A stretch of DNA of 64,000 nucleotides from Cherax quadricarinatus (GCF_038502225.1 NC_091303.1:32260030-32324029), one strand, 5' to 3'. Counted from the stretch's first letter, positions 38,664 through 54,140 are shown. Numbers and translations are program-made. Notes: generated from the sequence alone by a model not told the origin.

Positions 38664-39290
38664 TCTTCGTAACAAATAGAAAACAAAGAGTAATAGTAAA
38701 CAGAATAAAGTCCGAGGCATCTATGGTGAAAAGCTCTGTTTCACAAGGCACAGTACTCGCTCTCATCAAATTCCTCATCCTCATATATGACATAGACAGA
38801 GATGTCAGCCATTGCTCCGTGCCTTCCTTTGCAGATGACACCCGAATTCCCATGACAGTGACCCCCATCGAAGACACCACAATACTCCAAGGCGGACATC
38901 AACCAACTCTTCAAATGGGCCACTCAAAACAATATGAAGGTCATTGAAGATAAATTTCAACTACTCAGATATGGAAAACTTGAGGAAATTAAAACTGTAT
39001 TAGGGTATACAACAAATTCTAGGGACGCCAAGCTTATGACGATTCTCTTCAAATCACTTCTTCTGTCTAGACCGGAATACTGCTGTACACTAGCTACCCC
39101 TTCAAGGCAGGCGAAATTGCTGACCTGAAGAGTGTACAAAGAACTTTCACGGCACTCGTAAGTACGATAAGGCACCTAAATTACTGGGAACGGTTGAAGT
39201 CCCTTGATTTGTATTCCCTGAAATGCAGCGGAGAGAGACATGATAATATACACTTGGAAAATCCACATATCAACCAAACACACTAAACAG
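38664..39290 (+). pseudogene. non-LTR RT fragment, family D
   Basis: Plus-strand remnant of a further CR1/L2-like family: NRKQRVIVN, SSVSQGTVLA (the PQG position), DIDRDVSH and PSFADDTRIPMTV (motif C), a QLFKWAT-like segment in another frame, then after a deletion RDAKLMTILFKSLLLSR, PEYCCTLATP, LNYWERLKSLDLYSL. Frames change at about 38895 and 39120. The sequences between the FADD block and the RDAKLMT block are missing. Dead copy. Confidence 0.75.
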
Positions 39291-42200
39291 AAACGAACCT
39301 CACTCCATAGCCACCATCCCCCTAAGCACTAATTCCACTATCACAGGAGCCTCCCATAATATTGTGCCTTGACTCCCACCCTCCCAGCCTGCACCTTCCT
39401 CTTCCATCTCCCAAAATACAGTAATGGAAAGGAAGCTAAAGGTATGGTACACCAATGCAGATAGATTAACAAATAAGAGTGAAGAGTGGCAAGAACGCAT
39501 CATTAATGCATCACCTGATATCATAGCACTAACAGAGACAAAACTTACAGGGATGATAATGATAACAGATGCAATTTTTCCACCTGGATATCAGATTATG
39601 AGGAAAGACAGAGAGAACAGAGCAGGGGGAGGAGTAGCATTGCTCATAAAAAACCAGTGGAGTTTTGAGGAGATGGGAGGAATGGAAATAAGAGAAACAG
39701 ACGACTTCATTGTAGGAACACTTCAGACTGGTGGTCCAAAGGTGATGATAGCAGTGATGTATAACCCACCACTTAACAGCAGGAGAACAAGAGAAGAGTA
39801 TGATGTGCGCAATAGGGCAATGGTGGATACACTAGCTGAAGTGGCCAGGAGGGCTCATATGGGTAGAGCAAAATTGCTTATAATGGGGGATTTCAATCAT
39901 AAAGAGATTGACTGGGAAAACCTAGAGCCACATGGGGACCAGAAACATGGAGGGCTAAGATGTTGGAGACTGTATTGGAGAACTTCATGCATCAACTTGT
40001 TAGGGATACAACCAGAGAGAGAGGAGAGGATGTTGCAGCAAGGCTGGATCTCATATTCACCTTGAATAGTTCAGACATAAGGGATATCACCCACGAAAGA
40101 CCCCTTGGAGCTAGTGATCATGATGTCCTGAGTTTTGAATATCTTGTTGAGTTAACAGTGGAGAATGCAGCAGCACGAGAACAAAGAGAGAAAACAAACT
40201 TCAAAAAAGGGGACTACATAGGAATGAGAAATTTCCTACATGAAGTGCAGTGGGAAAGAGAACTAGATGGAAAGACAGTAAATGAAATGATGGAAATAGT
40301 AGCCACTAAGTGCAGGGAAGCAGAGGAAAGGTTCATACCAAAGGGCAACAGAAAAAATGGTAAGACCAGAGTGAGCCCGTGGTTTAATTGGAGGTGTAAA
40401 GAAGCCAAATCCAAGTGTGCGAGAGCATGGAAAAGGTATAGAAGGCAAAGGACTCAAGAAAACAAGGAGCTGAGCAGAAGAACCAGAAACGAATATGCAA
40501 GGATAAGGAGAGACACCCAGAGGCAATACGAGAACGATATAGCATCAAAAGCCAAATCTGAACCAAAGTTGTTATACAGTCACATTAGGAGAAAAACAAC
40601 AGTCAAGGACGAGGTAATCAGGCTGAGGAAAGAAGGAGGGGAGCTGACGAAGAGTGACCAAGAAGTATGTGATGAACTAAACAAAAGATTTAGAGAAGTA
40701 TTCACAATAGAGTCAGGAATGCTTCCAGCAAACTGTGGAGGTAGGGTGCACCAGCAGGCGCTGGACACAATACACATAACCAAGGTAGAGGTGAAGAAAC
40801 TGCTAGACGAACTTGATATCTCAAAGGCGGTGGGCCCAGATAACATATCTCCATGGATACTGAGAGAGGGAGCAGAGGAACTGTGTGTGCCATTAGCAGC
40901 AATCTTCAGTAAATCTATCGAAACAGGCCTGAGTAGTGGAAGACAGAACATGTAGTTCCAATTTTTAAGAAAGGAGACAGACAGGCAGCATTAAACTACA
41001 GACCAGTGTCACTGACTTGTATAGTATGTAAAGTCAAGGAAAAGATTATCAGGAGAAAAGTAGTGGAACACATTGAAAAGATTGGGCTCATACATGACAG
41101 TCAGCATGGCTTCAGAGATGGGAAATCCTGTGTCACAAATTTACTTGAGTTCTACGATAAGGTAACAGAAGTAAGACAGGAGAGAGAGGGATGGGTAGAT
41201 TGCATCTTTTTAGATTGCAAGAAGGCTTTTGACACAGTACCACACAAGAGACTGGTGCAAAAATTAGAGGAGCAGGCAGGAATAACAGGGAAAGTACTGC
41301 AATGGATCAGGGAATACCTGACTGGAAGGAAACAACGTGTGTTGGTACGTGATGAAGTGTCGGAGTGGGCGAATGTGTCGAGTGGGGTTCCACAAGGTTC
41401 AGTCCTAGGCCCGGTGCTGTTTCTTGTATATGTAAATAACATGGTGGAAGGAATAGATTCAGAAGTGTCACTGTTCGCTGATGATGTGAAACTGATGAGG
41501 AGAATACAAGTAAGCGAGGATCAGTTAAGATTACAAGGGGATCTGGACAAACTACAAGTATGGTCCGACAAATGGCTCCTGGAGTTTAACCCCAGTAAGT
41601 GTAAGGTCATGAAGATTGGGGAAGGACACAGAAGACCGCAGACGGAGTACAGGTTAGGAAACCAATAGCTGCAAACGTCAGTTAAAGAAAAGGATCTTGG
41701 GGTAAGCATTATAACGACCATGTCCCCTGAGGCACACATCAATCAAATAACTGCTGCAACATATGGGAGATTGGCAAACCTGAGATTGGCGTTTAGACAT
41801 CTGAGTGAGGAGTCATTCACGACATTGTACACAGTGTACGTAAGGCTTATACTGGAATATGCAGCGCCAGTATGGAACCCTCACTTAGTCAAACACGTCA
41901 CGAAATTGGAGAAAGTGCAAAAATTTGCAACACGATTAGCCCCGGAACTGAGGGGTATGTCTTATGAGGAGAGGTTAAGGGAACTAAACCTGATGACACT
42001 AGAGGATAGGAGGGATAGAGGGGACATGATAACAACGTATAAAATACTAAGAGGCATTGACAAGGTGGACAAGGATCGAATGTTTCAGAGATGGGATACA
42101 GAAACAAGGGGACACAATTGGAAACTGAAAACCAAGATGAGTCATAGGGATGTTAGGAAGTATTTCTTTAGTCTTAGAGTTGTCAGGAACTGGAATAATC

Positions 42201-42370
42201 TGGAGAGTGAAGTAGTGGAAACAAGTTCCATAAATAGCTTTAAGAAGAGGCATGCCAAATATCATGGAGCAGGGAGAGAGTGAATTAGTATCGACCAGTG
42301 AAGAGGCGGGGCTAGGAGCTATGAATCGACCCCTGCAACCACATATAGGTGAGTACATATAGGTGAGTAC
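39290..42370 (+). mobile_element. family A non-LTR element, longest copy
   Basis: Carries the whole ORF2 and the 3' UTR. The 3' end is TATAGGTGAGTACA duplicated, then (AC)n. The upstream limit is uncertain. ORF1 is missing, and the element begins next to the family D fragment. Confidence 0.8.
39424..42283 (+). pseudogene. family A ORF2: endonuclease-RT with two shifts and one stop
   Basis: Starts ATG (MERKLKVWYTNADRLTNKSEE). Endonuclease: IIALTETKL, GGGVALLI, AVMYNPP, LIMGDFNHKEIDW (about residue 156) and, after a 1-bp deletion near 39940, LGASDHDVLSF. RT: VGPDNISPW (about 40830), a deletion of several bases at about 40930 that removes the residues before EWKT, NYRPVSLTC, DSQHGFRDGKSC, motif A LDCKKAFDTVPH (about 41213), SGVPQGSVLGP (about 41382), motif C FADDVKLMRR (about 41475), then TAG at 41666-41668, and the C-terminal domain from 41720 in the same frame. 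About 950 codons in all. Light damage suggests moderate age. Confidence 0.9.
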
Positions 42371-42484
42371 ACACACACACACACATAGTATATATATATT
42401 CTCTCATTCTCTTGTATTAATTGTAGTAGCTCTGGTTCCAGCACCGAAGTGTATCAAATAAAGAAGTCCTAGGTGCATGCAGTT

Positions 42485-42516
42485 GTGCACTTTCGTCTGT
42501 AGTGACGAAGGTGCAC
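42485..42516. other. perfect-arm hairpin
   Basis: GTGCAC-T-TTCGTC / GACGAA-G-GTGCAC with a TGTAGT loop, lying about 20 bp after CAAATAAAGAAG. Role unknown. It may be a transposon end or an RNA hairpin. Confidence 0.4.
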
Positions 42517-43127
42517 AAGTACCTACACCGCACATACTATGTGCACATATCAAATACTGAGAGTCTTTGGAGTAATTGGTATATCAGTGTCTATAGGATG
42601 ACTTATGAATTCCTCTTCAAATTCGCTTCAGATCTTCATCATTAATATTTAACTGCATTACAAGCATATGCATCACTCTGCACTATTCCATTCGCGTGCA
42701 TTGAAGTACTGGGGACTGGGGTTTCACAATGTGGCCAAACTTTTCTCGGATCGCGTAGCGACAACAATAATATGTCTGTACTGTAGCTCCCACCAAATGA
42801 TGTCACTAATGTGCATGCCCTTACTGGAGCTTCCACTCATAATGTCACCAGTGTCGTTTGTAAGGTGTAACGAAATCGATCTATAGAACAACTTTAATGT
42901 TGGGTATATATGTACGTGCAGAGGCATAGAACCTCAGACCAGAGATCCGATCAATGGTCTAGTTCATAACAGCAGGCAGAGATGCCACACACACAAACTT
43001 CAGCTCATGTGTAGACGTTGTTTATCTAAAACTATTTGAAGTTGTGGACGAACTTTAGTCTTACAGCAAGATAGAATGTGTTGTGTTAGTCAAGAAGACT
43101 AAGATGGAAAGTTGGGAAGAGGCCAGA
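42517..43127. other. unassigned sequence
   Basis: Nothing recognised. Confidence 0.35.
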
Positions 43128-43259
43128 GGAGGGGCAGATAAGACAGGAGCATCAAGACGGTATTGTCAAGGACAGACAAAAGCGGGACAGGCAGGAGGAG
43201 CAGATAAGACAGGAGTATCAAGACGGTATTGTCAAGGACAGACAAAAGCGGGACACACA
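43128..43259. repeat. 66-bp tandem duplication in purine-rich DNA
   Basis: Two copies, 43128-43193 and 43194-43259, of GGAGG(G/A)GCAGATAAGACAGG and following bases, with few differences. It lies in a GGA/AGGA-rich stretch (43090-43510) whose short frames look like repeat translations. Confidence 0.75.
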
Positions 43260-43781
43260 GGAAGTGCAGGAAGGACAGGAAGAGGAGCATGAACAGGAGG
43301 AGCAAGATGTTCATGATCAGGATTAGCAGGTGGATCAGGGTGGTCAGGAGGATTTGGCCACACAGGAGGAGCGGGATAGATAGGAGGAATAGGAAAAAAA
43401 GGAGTAGCTGGCCAGAGTAGTTAAAAGACCGAGAAGAGCCGGTAGGAGACGTGAAGCCACGGAAAATAAGAGTGAGAAGAACGAGGAAGAAATCACATTA
43501 AAGCAGCTGAAAGAGAGAACGAGACATTATTTAAGTGAGATTGTGTGGGCTACACTCGAACATTACTGACATACTAGCAAGAGAAAATGCTCACATTAAG
43601 ACGGTATCTTCTACATTTGGTAGATACAGTTATTGTTCCACACAGGGACTGGGGGTTGTCAGGTATGTATGCCTGTGTGTACAACTGATGACAAAATGAA
43701 GCAAACTCACTGGTAACAGCCACAGTGAGAGGTTCACTGGGTATCTGAGAAAATACTTGGTACATAGATGAAATAAACTAC

Positions 43782-43883
<102 letters not shown>

Positions 43884-44127
43884 TATTAACACACTGACCG
43901 ATTCCCACCAAGGCAGGGTGGTCCGAAAAAGAAAAACTTTCACCATTATTCACTCCATCACTGTCTTTCCAGAAGGGTGCTATACACTACAGTTTTTAAA
44001 CCGCAACATTAACACCCCTCCTTCAGAGTACAGGCACTGTACGTCCCATCTTCAGGACTCAAGTCCGGCCTGCGGGTTTTCCTGAACCCCTTCATAAATG
44101 TTACTTTGCTCACACTCCAACAGCACG

Positions 44128-45587
44128 TCAAGTATTAAAAAACATTTGTCTCCATTCACTCCTATCAAACACTCTCACACATGCCCGCTGAAAGTCCAAG
44201 TCCCTCGGACACAAAACCTTCTTTAACCCCTCCCTCCAATCTTTCTTAGACCGACCCCTACCCAGCCTTCCTTCCACTACAGACTGATACACTCTTGAAG
44301 TCATTCTGTTTCGCTCCATTCTCTCTATATGTCCGAACCACCTCAACAACCCTTCCTCAGCCCTCTGGACAACAGTTTTGGTAATCCCGCACCTCCTCCT
44401 CACTTCCAAACTACGAATTCTCTATATTATATTCACACCACACATTGCCCTCAGACATGACATCTCCACTGCCTCCAGCCTTCTCCTCATTGCAACATTC
44501 ATCACCCATGCTTCACACCCATATAAATGAGCGTTGGTAAAACTATACTCTCACAGATTCCCCTCTTTGCCTCCAAGGACAAAGTTCGTTGTCTCCACAG
44601 ACTCCTAAGTGCACCGCTCACCCTTTTCCCTTCATCAATTCTATGATTCACCTCATCTTTCATAGACCCATCCGCTGACACGTCCACTCCCAAATATCTG
44701 AATACATTCACCTCCTCCATACTCTCTCTCTCCAATCTGATATCCAATCTTCCATCACCTAACCTTTTTGTTATCCTCACAAATTTACTCTTTCCTGTAT
44801 TTACTTTTAATTTTCTTCTTTTGCATACCCTACCAAATTCAACCACCAACCTCTGCAGGGCTCTCTTCAGAATCTCCCAAGAGCACAGTGTCATCAGCAA
44901 AGAGCAACTGTGACAACTCCCACTTTATGTGTGATTCTTTATCTTTTAACTCCACGCCTCTTGCCAAGACCCTCGCATTTACTTCTCTTACAACCCCATC
45001 TATAAATATATTAAACAACCACGGTGACATCACACATCCTTGTCTAAGGCCTACTTTTACTGGGAAATAATTTCCCTCTTTCCTACATACTCTAACTTGA
45101 GCTTCACTATCCTCGTAAAAACTCTTCACTGCTTTCAGTAACCTACCTCCTACACCATACACCTGCAACATCTGCCACATTGCCCCACTATCCACCCTGT
45201 CATACGCCTTTTCCAAATCCATAAATGCCACAAAGACCTCTTTAGCCTTATCTAAATACTGTTCACTTACATGTTTCACTGTAAACACCTGGTCCACACT
45301 CCCCCTACCTTTCCTCCTGCTTTTAACATTTCTATCTTTATCCCATCAATCCCGGCTGCCTTACTCTTTTTCATTTTACCTACTGCCTCACGAACTTCCC
45401 CCACACTCACAGCCGGCTCTTCCTCACTCCTACAAGATGTTATTCCTCCTTGCCCTATACACGAAATCACAGCTTTCCTATCTGCATCAACATTTAACAG
45501 TTCATCAAAATATTCCCTCCATCTTCCCAATACCTCTATCTCTCCATTTAATAACTCTCCTCTCCTATTTTTAACTGACAAATCCAT
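44128..45587 (-). pseudogene. RTE-like reverse transcriptase domain, frameshifted
   Basis: Segments in order on the minus strand. 45587-45276 gives the linker (LGRWREYFDELLN, KAAGIDGI). 45297-44839 gives the RT core (FMDLEKAYDRVDSGAMW motif A, VKVGLRQGCVMSPWLFNIF, and QLLFADDTVLLGDSEE motif C). 44900-44502 gives the thumb (TGKSKFVRITKRLG, FRYLGVDVSADGSMKDEV). 44409-44128 gives the C-terminus (GLLRWFGHIERM, ACVRVFDRSEW). Three frameshifts separate them. The ARQGC-type and DLEKAYDRV motifs are typical of the RTE/BovB group. Not active as it stands. Confidence 0.85.
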
Positions 45588-45617
45588 TTGTTCTCTAGGC
45601 TTCCTTAACTTATTAAT

Positions 45618-46598
45618 CTAACTCCAAAACTTTTTCTTATTTTCAAAAAAATTTGTTGATAACATCTCACCCACTCTCTCATTTGTTCTCTTTTTACATT
45701 GCTTCACCACTCTCTTAACCTCTCTCTTTTTCTCCATATACTCTTCCCTCCTTGCATCACTTCTACTTTGTAAAAACTTCTCATATGCTAATTTTTTCTC
45801 CCTTACTTCTCTCTTTTCATCATCATTGCACCAATCGCTCCTCTTCCCTCCCTCACCCACTTTCCTGTAACCACAAACTTCTGCTGAACACTCTAACACT
45901 ACATTTTTAAGCCTACCCCATACCTCTTCGACCCCATTGCCTATGCTCTCATTAGCCCATCTATCCTCCAATAGCTGTTTATATCTTACCCTAACTGCCT
46001 CCTCTTTTAGTTTATAAACCTTCACCTCTCTCTTCCCTGATGCTTCTATTCTCCTTGTATCCCATCTACCTTTTACTCTCAATGTAGCTACAACTAAAAA
46101 GTGATCTGATATATCTGTGGCCTCTCTATAAACATGTACATCCTGAAGTCTACTCAACAGTCTTTTATCTACCAATACATAATCCAACAAACTACTGTCA
46201 TTTCGCCCTACATCATATCTTGTACACTTATTTATCCTCTTTTTCTTAAAATATGTATTACCCATAATACATATTATACAAAGTTCAATCAAAGGGCTCC
46301 CATTATCATTTACACCTGGCACTCCAAACTTAACTACCACACCCTCTCTAAAAGTTTCTCCTACTTTAGCATTCAGGTCCCCTACCACAATTACTCTCTC
46401 ACTTGGTTCAAAGGTTCCTATACCTTCACTTAACATCTCCCAAAATCTCTCTCTCTCCTCTACATTCCTCTCTTCTCCAGGTGCATACACGCTCATTATG
46501 ACCCACTTCTCGCATCCAACCTTTACTTTAATCCACATAATTTTTGAATTTACACATTCATATTCTCTTTTCTCCTTCCATAACTGATCTTTCAACAT
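45618..46598 (-). pseudogene. RTE-like endonuclease domain
   Basis: 326 open codons ending at a TAG (45618-45620) in the middle of the ORF. Motifs: VSVYAPGEERNVEERERFWE, VIVVGDLNAKVG, SLLDYVLVDKRLLSRLQDV, ATDISDHFLVVATLR (catalytic SDH), then CGYRKVGEGGKRSDW and WCNDDEKREVREKKLAYEKF of the linker. The endonuclease start lies further upstream, at about 46640-46800, in shifted frames (LSETKLKG at about 46700 is readable). It nicks target DNA for target-primed reverse transcription. The same frame continues after the stop to 45276. Confidence 0.85.
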
Positions 46599-46824
46599 TA
46601 CTGCTACCCCTTCCTTAGCTCTAACTCTCTCAGATACTCCAGATTTAATCCCATTTATTTCCCCCCACCGAAACTCCCCTACCCCCTTCAGCTTTGTTTC
46701 GCTTAGGGCAGGACATCCAACTTCTTTTCGTTAATAACATCAGCAATCATCTGTTTCTTGTCATCCGCAAAACATCCAAGCACATTCAAGCATCCCAGTT
46801 TCATAAAGTTTTTCTTCTTCTCTT

Positions 46825-47202
<378 letters not shown>

Positions 47203-47589
47203 GTCGTGCCGAATATGTAAAACTGGTCAATTAGCAAGAACTCATTTAAAATTAAGTCCTTTCTAAAATTTTCTCTTATGCGTTTAAAGATATATTTTTT
47301 TCATTAATGTTGATGTTAAAATTTATAATTTTGCACCAAAAAGAACTTAGAAAACTTACCTAACCTTATCATAACAAGAACAATTTATTTTAGCCTAACC
47401 CAACTAAATATATTTTAGATTTGTTTACAGTAATTTAATACTAAACAAACACAGTGAAATATATTTTTTTCGTTACGTTCAGAATGATTTTGGCGAAATT
47501 ATTGCATACACAAATTTTCACTTGTCCTATATGGCAAGATGAGCGTTGCTATTTAACCAAGATGGCAAGTTCTGCCTATTCGGCACGAC
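47203..47589 (-). mobile_element. 388-bp inverted-end repeat (unit M2)
   Basis: Full copy in the opposite orientation to M1. The 13-bp ends GTCGTGCCGAATA / TTCGGCACGAC are intact and the interior is collinear with M1, including the AACGCTCATCTTGCC region near the right end. Confidence 0.75.
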
Positions 47590-49241
<1,652 letters not shown>

Positions 49242-49830
49242 ATAAGATCACAGTAAATAGGTGATTTGTAGTCCAGAGTTCACAGATGAAGAAATATCCA
49301 AAAATATGTTGGTTCTCCCTTACCATGAAAATTTGGTTAGTATGCCTTTTCTTCTTAAGAATTTTAATATCAAAGTTGTATTTAAAAAAACTTGATACAG
49401 TAAAAAAAACTTCTGATAAAGAATTACCCCCTAAATGCTGTCGGATGTGTCTTTAAGATTCCTTGTAAAATTTGCGATGAAGTTTATTACGGTCAAACTC
49501 GTAAAAGTCTCGATCTAAGATTAAAACAGCATAAATATAGCATTAGAACTGGACAAGATTCCAATGCTCTATCTATTCACGTAAGAGATTTTAACCATCC
49601 AATTGATTTTCAAAAAGTTGAGAAAGTTGTATCAAGCAAGTCCATGGTCGACAGGAATATAATTGAATCTTGTTTCATAAAAAGCAGTTTTGACAATAAT
49701 ATGTATATTTCTTTTGGTTTATATAAATTAGATCCATTTATAATTAATAGAATTTGGGAAGAATTTAATAATGCATTGGACAAATAATAAATCTTAGTTC
49801 TTGGGTAGAATAGTTTGTTTATGGGTTACG

Positions 49831-49886
49831 TGAAGGACCTGTCTAGTTGGGCCAGCAGGCCTGCTGCAGTGTTCTCTTTCTTATGA
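49831..49886 (+). repeat. module shared with the CR1 family B 3' UTR
   Basis: AAGGACCTGTCTAG, GGGCCAGCAGGCCTGCTGCA and GTGTTC...TTCTTATG match 20996-21050 of the CR1-like element. The other PLE copy has only the first part at about 29043. Confidence 0.6.
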
Positions 49887-49980
49887 GTCGCACGTCGGGT
49901 GTTGCTTTGTTGTGGGATGTGATAGTGAGGTGTGGTCTAGACCCCTTTATATGGCTTCCTTTGATTCATTACTTTTATTG

Positions 49981-50014
49981 TTCCTTGATAATGTAAGTAA
50001 TCACGAAAGCGCTT
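49981..50014 (+). ncRNA. hammerhead-like hairpin (PLE copy 2)
   Basis: CTTGATAA, GTAAGTAATCAC, GAAAGCG. This is a diverged copy of 29158-29192 with the same U and A at core positions 3 and 8. Confidence 0.4.
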
Positions 50015-50046
50015 GAAATTTCATTATTCTTTCAGAGTGGTTGTTT

Positions 50047-50767
<721 letters not shown>

Positions 50768-50787
50768 ATGTCATGCCGAATATGGGG

Positions 50788-51125
50788 CTTATGTCTCAGG
50801 TGCAGGGAGCTGGAGTTATCACTGAAGTACAGGGGCTGGGGTTATCACTTAGATTATCTTTTGATTATCTTTCGAACAATCGGATATTACGTCTCAACAC
50901 TTACAGTCTAACTGATCATAGCAAGTTACCCGTAATGGTTTCGTTGTTGATCGCAATAGCAAAGGCACCGAGCTACAGTTATTTTTATGATAAGGAATTA
51001 ATAGTTCATTAAATCCAGGAGGCTGAGTAACACTCATTATTATGAAAATATATTTTTATTTACATACTTAGCAAGGCAGCAAAAGTATTAAGCCTAAGCT
51101 GTCCGAAGTATCAATGAACAATAGG
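50788..51125. other. unassigned sequence
   Basis: No gene or known repeat apart from a short TGCAGGGAGCTGG/TACAGGGGCTGG near-duplication. Confidence 0.35.
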
Positions 51126-51128
51126 GCT

Positions 51129-51149
51129 ATTATTATAATAATAATAATA

Positions 51150-51217
<68 letters not shown>

Positions 51218-51234
51218 CATCATCATCATCATTA
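51129..51234. repeat. (ATA)n/(TTA)n/(ATC)n microsatellite
   Basis: Trinucleotide tract of about 100 bp. Confidence 0.95.
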
Positions 51235-51239
51235 ATATA

Positions 51240-51880
51240 TTTCTGTAATTAAAATGAAGTGCTAAACCTCAAAGGTCATACAGCGCTGCCTTCTGACTAT
51301 TAAAGTTTTATACCAGCAGAGTGATTCTCGTATCCAGTATGGAACAATAAACTCAACTGATCTTAATACCAGATCTTAAAAATATACGAAGATAAGAAGT
51401 TCCAATGTTACATTATAATGTATAACCCACACACTGAACATAAATGCCACAGCAGAACACAGTGGCAACTGTCCACCAGAAATCCACGAATAATAATCCA
51501 CTCTTAAAAAGTAAATAGTGATCAAGTCCACCCAAGGACTACAGCAGGAGTACAGAAGAACATCAGCAGAGAGAAAGACAAAGCCTCCAGTGGCACTCTG
51601 CTAAAAAGAAAATCCACCGAAAGTGAACGAATATGTCAAACTTGTCGGTCGTTTGTCAAGACAGATTCTCTTGTCGCTTGCTCGAAATACCGTAGGACTT
51701 CACTTTACGTATAGTAAGAATCAATCACTCCACCTAGGTATGTGGGAATGAGAACTGAGAATTAACTACGTATGTACGATGTGAGGCAGCCATTGCTGGC
51801 ACTGCTCTGAGCAGGTAGTCTGCTTCCTGTCATCTCCTATGAGACCTGGTTGCATCACCTAACATGTGATGTAACCCATA
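51240..51880. other. unassigned sequence
   Basis: No domain recognised. 51780-51850 resembles 35065-35130. Confidence 0.35.
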
Positions 51881-51884
51881 AATA

Positions 51885-51967
51885 AAATAATAATAATTAT
51901 GATAATCTAATCTTAAATGATAATAATAATTATAATAATAATAATAATAATAATATAATAATAATAA

Positions 51968-52058
<91 letters not shown>
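51885..52058. repeat. (ATA)n microsatellite
   Basis: About 170 bp of ATA/AAT with a few AAA interruptions. Confidence 0.95.
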
Positions 52059-52059
<1 letters not shown>

Positions 52060-52785
52060 CATGGGTTTAAGAAGAGTTTTATCAATTATTATTTATAATC
52101 TGTTCTATAATTTCAGGTATCTCGCTGCCATACATCTTGACACACACAGTCGGGTCAGGACTAGACAAAGAGTTTCATAGTTTGCTTTTGAATTTTCTTC
52201 ACTTGTATGTCCCTGCAGATACCTCATGTCCCCTGCTCCAGGATGGAGTGACATGTTCTGGTCAATGAGAAGAGTGTTTCTTCCTTGTACTATTTAAAGA
52301 AAGGTCTTCTTAGGCATTCCTGAGGTAGTAGGTACCTTGGAGTCACTCATCTCTGGTAACAGGAATCCATTCAGATTCTCAGCGGGTAACGGTTGCTGAA
52401 GTGATGAATCAGAATGAAGAAAGATGTCAGTGGGTAGTGGATACGATCCCAGTTGGGACCACCCATTCTAAAGTGTTGTCACCAACACTAGAGAAATGCA
52501 TGTGGGTAGTAGAGCACAAGTTGACAGCGTCCACTCTCTCTGCACCACCTCAACAAACAGCAGTATACGCCTACTCACCGAACGTAACACACACTACCTG
52601 TCACTGAGTATGATCTAAAACTGGATTAAGTACCTATCTACCTATCACATTAATGCCACTTGAAGAGTGACAAGCAATTTAGTCCAATTTTATTACGGTA
52701 CTCTACACTATGTTGTTCACCAAAAAGGCACCTGGGCAAGAATTTTTTATTTTTAATAAATTTAAAGCCCAGATTGTGTCTATGA
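52060..52785. other. unassigned sequence
   Basis: Frame at 52401-52607 (+) has no known motif. Part may be degraded Gypsy sequence downstream of RNase H. Confidence 0.3.
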
Positions 52786-52789
52786 TCAC

Positions 52790-54100
52790 ATTTAGGGAGC
52801 CTTTGAGGTGGGATAAGCCTATGTTGAAAGGTTGTATACGAAGAGCCAGCCTCATAATCTTAGTATTTTTGTTCTTCATGGTATTAATGTAAGATTGCTG
52901 AGTAAATTTATGACATGAGGTGATGTGCCTAAGAAAACCTCAAAATACTCCAAAGCCACTACCAGAGTTAATACCTCCTACTCAGTGGTGACATAGTTCT
53001 TTTGATGTGATTTGAATTTTCAGCTATAGTAACAGATATGATGTAGTGTGTTACTGTTTGTCTTTTTCTTTAAACGGCATAATCGCTCACATCCACCTGG
53101 ACAGTGAAAGACAAGGGAAATTTTGGGCTCTGAAGGACAGACACTGGGATGTAAGTTCTCATGCTTCCGACCACTTAAATTTTACTGCTAGTTATTTAAA
53201 AATGGTGACCCACAACTTGAGAAGTTGGGACCAAACCTCTTACAATATCCCGTCATAGCTAGGAAACATTGCACATCTTTCATATCTTTCAGAGCAAAGA
53301 ACTGAACAATCTTACCTTGACCAGTGACGTATCTCAGGCACTTAACACAAGACCTGGCTAAGTCACATTTTGCTAGGTTTGCCCTGAAGTTATATTCGGT
53401 AAGTTTTTCCAGAAGTTTTCTATGCCGAAGCTAGTGTTGCTTCCATTCATTACTGCTGACTAGTGAATCGTCACTATATGCCTCTATGCCTTTTAGATCT
53501 TCTGTTGGACATAATGTGTTGGGATGAAGCAGGCGAATCCCTATATTGAAATGGTGTCACTTGGTAGCTGTAGAGACATTTATGCACAGTTCCCCCTCAC
53601 ACCTCGAACAAGAGGTGTGAGGGGTACTTGGTAGTACACGAAGTAGGGTCAGATGACTGACACAAGGGGTGCCTAAGACTCAGTCGGTAATATAACCATT
53701 CACTTTATGGTAGTCATTACACTTTCTATAGGTACCATCAGGTTTAAGTAACATGATGCATGGCGAGGCCGAAGGACTCGCTTTTTTTCAGTCAATGTTC
53801 CAGTAAAAATTTTATTTTCATTTTGTTCCAAAGGACTCATTCTGTAAGGAACTTGTTTGGTAGGGTCAATACCTTTATCATAGACATTATGTTTTTCCTG
53901 TTATACAACATACATCTCGGAAGAGGCAGGTGAACTCCAGGATCAGAGATTTTATATCAGTGGCTTTATCCTCACGTAACTTTTCTAAAAAATTTTCCTT
54001 GAGAATTAAGAATCTGCGAGTTCTTTAGACATACCTCCATTCCTCTAGAAGCATCAGGAAGTTTATCTGATCTTTAGCTTACAAAGGAAAAACCGAATTT
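52790..54100 (-). pseudogene. Ty3/Gypsy reverse transcriptase and RNase H, decayed
   Basis: Minus-strand translation across several shifts gives a linker LREDKATDIKSLILEF (about 54010-53940), KGIDPTKQVPYRMSPLEQ (about 53895), then LLKPDGTYRKCNDYHKVNG (about 53755-53700; typical Gypsy RT has DYRKVN). These are followed by an AYSDDSLVSSNEW motif (YxDD box, about 53495), NFRANLAKCDLA, VTGQGKIVQ, FLAMTGYCKRFGPNFSS (about 53260) and a QVDVSDYAV-like start of RNase H. RNase H continues as KNYVTTE, LTLVVALEYFEVFLG (about 52980-52930) and LFVYNL near 52800. The pol polyprotein would reverse-transcribe element RNA. Stops and shifts make it non-functional and old. Confidence 0.75.
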
Positions 54101-54140
54101 GTCAGAAGGTTAGGTTAGATTTGGTAAACAGTACAACTGA

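Noticed and set aside
43229..43420. Arg/Lys-rich frame in purine-rich DNA
   Set aside because: Generated by GGA/AGA-rich sequence and a 66-bp duplication. No domain.
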